Program-made: the position numbers and the translations under genes
Shown here: one piece after another, positions 63,717 to 64,000 of the stretch
Layout: every line of letters begins with the position of its first letter
Position numbering within the stretch: the stretch's first letter is position 1
Notes under the pieces: model-generated
The model's input: the letters and a program-made list of their open reading frames with translations, nothing else
The model's database searches: none
Told to the model about the DNA's origin: nothing
Source of the DNA: JAFDZO01 sp044226845
GTDB lineage: Bacteria > Bacteroidota > Ignavibacteria > Tepidaquicellales > Tepidaquicellaceae
Length of the DNA stretch: 64,000 bases
Assembly: GCA_044226845.1 (NCBI GenBank)
Contig: JBGAGG010000007.1
Coordinates: 62,001-126,000, forward strand
Direction: 5' to 3'

Positions 63717-63932
63717 ATGTTTGATAAATTTAAATGGGAAGATACTGAAGATATTGGGATTGCTCTTTATGAAAAAATGCCCGATACTGATCCTTTGCAA
63801 ATAAGATACACTGATTTGCTTGAATGGATAAAAGGTCTTGAAAATTTTGATGATGACATTTCCAAATCGAATGAATCAAAGCTTGAAGCAATTCAAATGG
63901 CATGGTACGAAGAGTGGAAAGAAAATCAATAA
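63717..63932 (+). CDS. iscX: IscX (Fe-S assembly regulator)
   Basis: A 71-residue acidic winged-helix protein (FKWEDTEDIGIALYEKMPDTDP, RYTDLLEWIKGLENFDDD, SNESKLEAIQMAWYEEW), matching IscX, which binds IscS and iron. The 19-bp gap after fdx supports co-transcription. Length and motifs match the family with no missing parts. The last 68 bases of the window hold no further gene. Confidence 0.93.
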   Translation: MFDKFKWEDTEDIGIALYEKMPDTDPLQIRYTDLLEWIKGLENFDDDISKSNESKLEAIQMAWYEEWKENQ

Positions 63933-64000
63933 CACAAGCTTTATAATCAGCACAGCTTTTTGAATTTAACTTTATTTTAACTTCCGCAATTTTTGTTGTG

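Overview
This 64 kb window is AT-rich chromosomal DNA from a Gram-negative bacterium of the Bacteroidota/Ignavibacteriota (FCB) lineage. The main evidence is at least seven secreted proteins, intact or broken, that end in a type IX secretion (T9SS) sorting domain of the NYPNPFNP class, together with lipoproteins and an outer-membrane-barrel-like protein. No database search was possible. Names rest on motifs and family knowledge, and the lineage is an inference.

Left chromosomal part (1-18.1 kb). It holds the end of a TPR-like gene, a DUF4406-like/TPR pair, and a tightly overlapping molybdenum hydroxylase operon: xdhA (FeS/FAD), xdhB (Mo-cofactor subunit), xdhC (chaperone), a MOSC-domain gene and a polytopic membrane protein. 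Then come a T9SS BNR-repeat protein, a barrel-like protein, uvrA and a lipoprotein-type msrB, the last two convergent around a MITE-like palindromic element. These are followed by a SnoaL-like protein, a stretch of palindromic repeats, a helix-turn-helix protein, and a TrmB-family regulator coupled to a T9SS protein.

Candidate genomic island (about 18.2-52.8 kb). A tRNA-Glu(UUC) gene is abutted by a tyrosine integrase pointing into it. A second, degraded copy of the 3' half of the tRNA (33 of 37 matches) lies 34.5 kb away in the same orientation. The integrase is interrupted by one in-frame stop. Between the two copies lie a set of small proteins (three paralogues sharing a C-terminal motif plus one ubiquitin-fold-like protein), several giant secreted beta-helix and FG-GAP proteins, two paralogous 486-residue helical proteins of unknown function, and a zone of broken genes. 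The large genes recur as a cassette: the 486-residue gene, divergent from an FG-GAP T9SS gene, with a beta-helix T9SS gene downstream. One more copy of the cassette is decayed. The cassettes share a leader sequence, and an ACCCCTAATG-like start context recurs. Tandem 11-bp direct repeats spaced like OmpR/PhoB-family sites recur in the gaps.

Right chromosomal part (52.8-64 kb). It holds a rhodanese, a fatty-acid desaturase, a secreted protein with two NBR1-like Ig domains, and a full Isc iron-sulfur assembly cluster (iscR-like, iscS, iscU, iscA, hscB, hscA, fdx, iscX). An IscR type-1-like operator precedes the cluster. It is interrupted by a palindromic repeat cluster and by sodB plus two lipoprotein genes.

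Working model: an old tRNA-integrated element has lost integrase function and accumulated or duplicated cell-surface protein cassettes between housekeeping regions.
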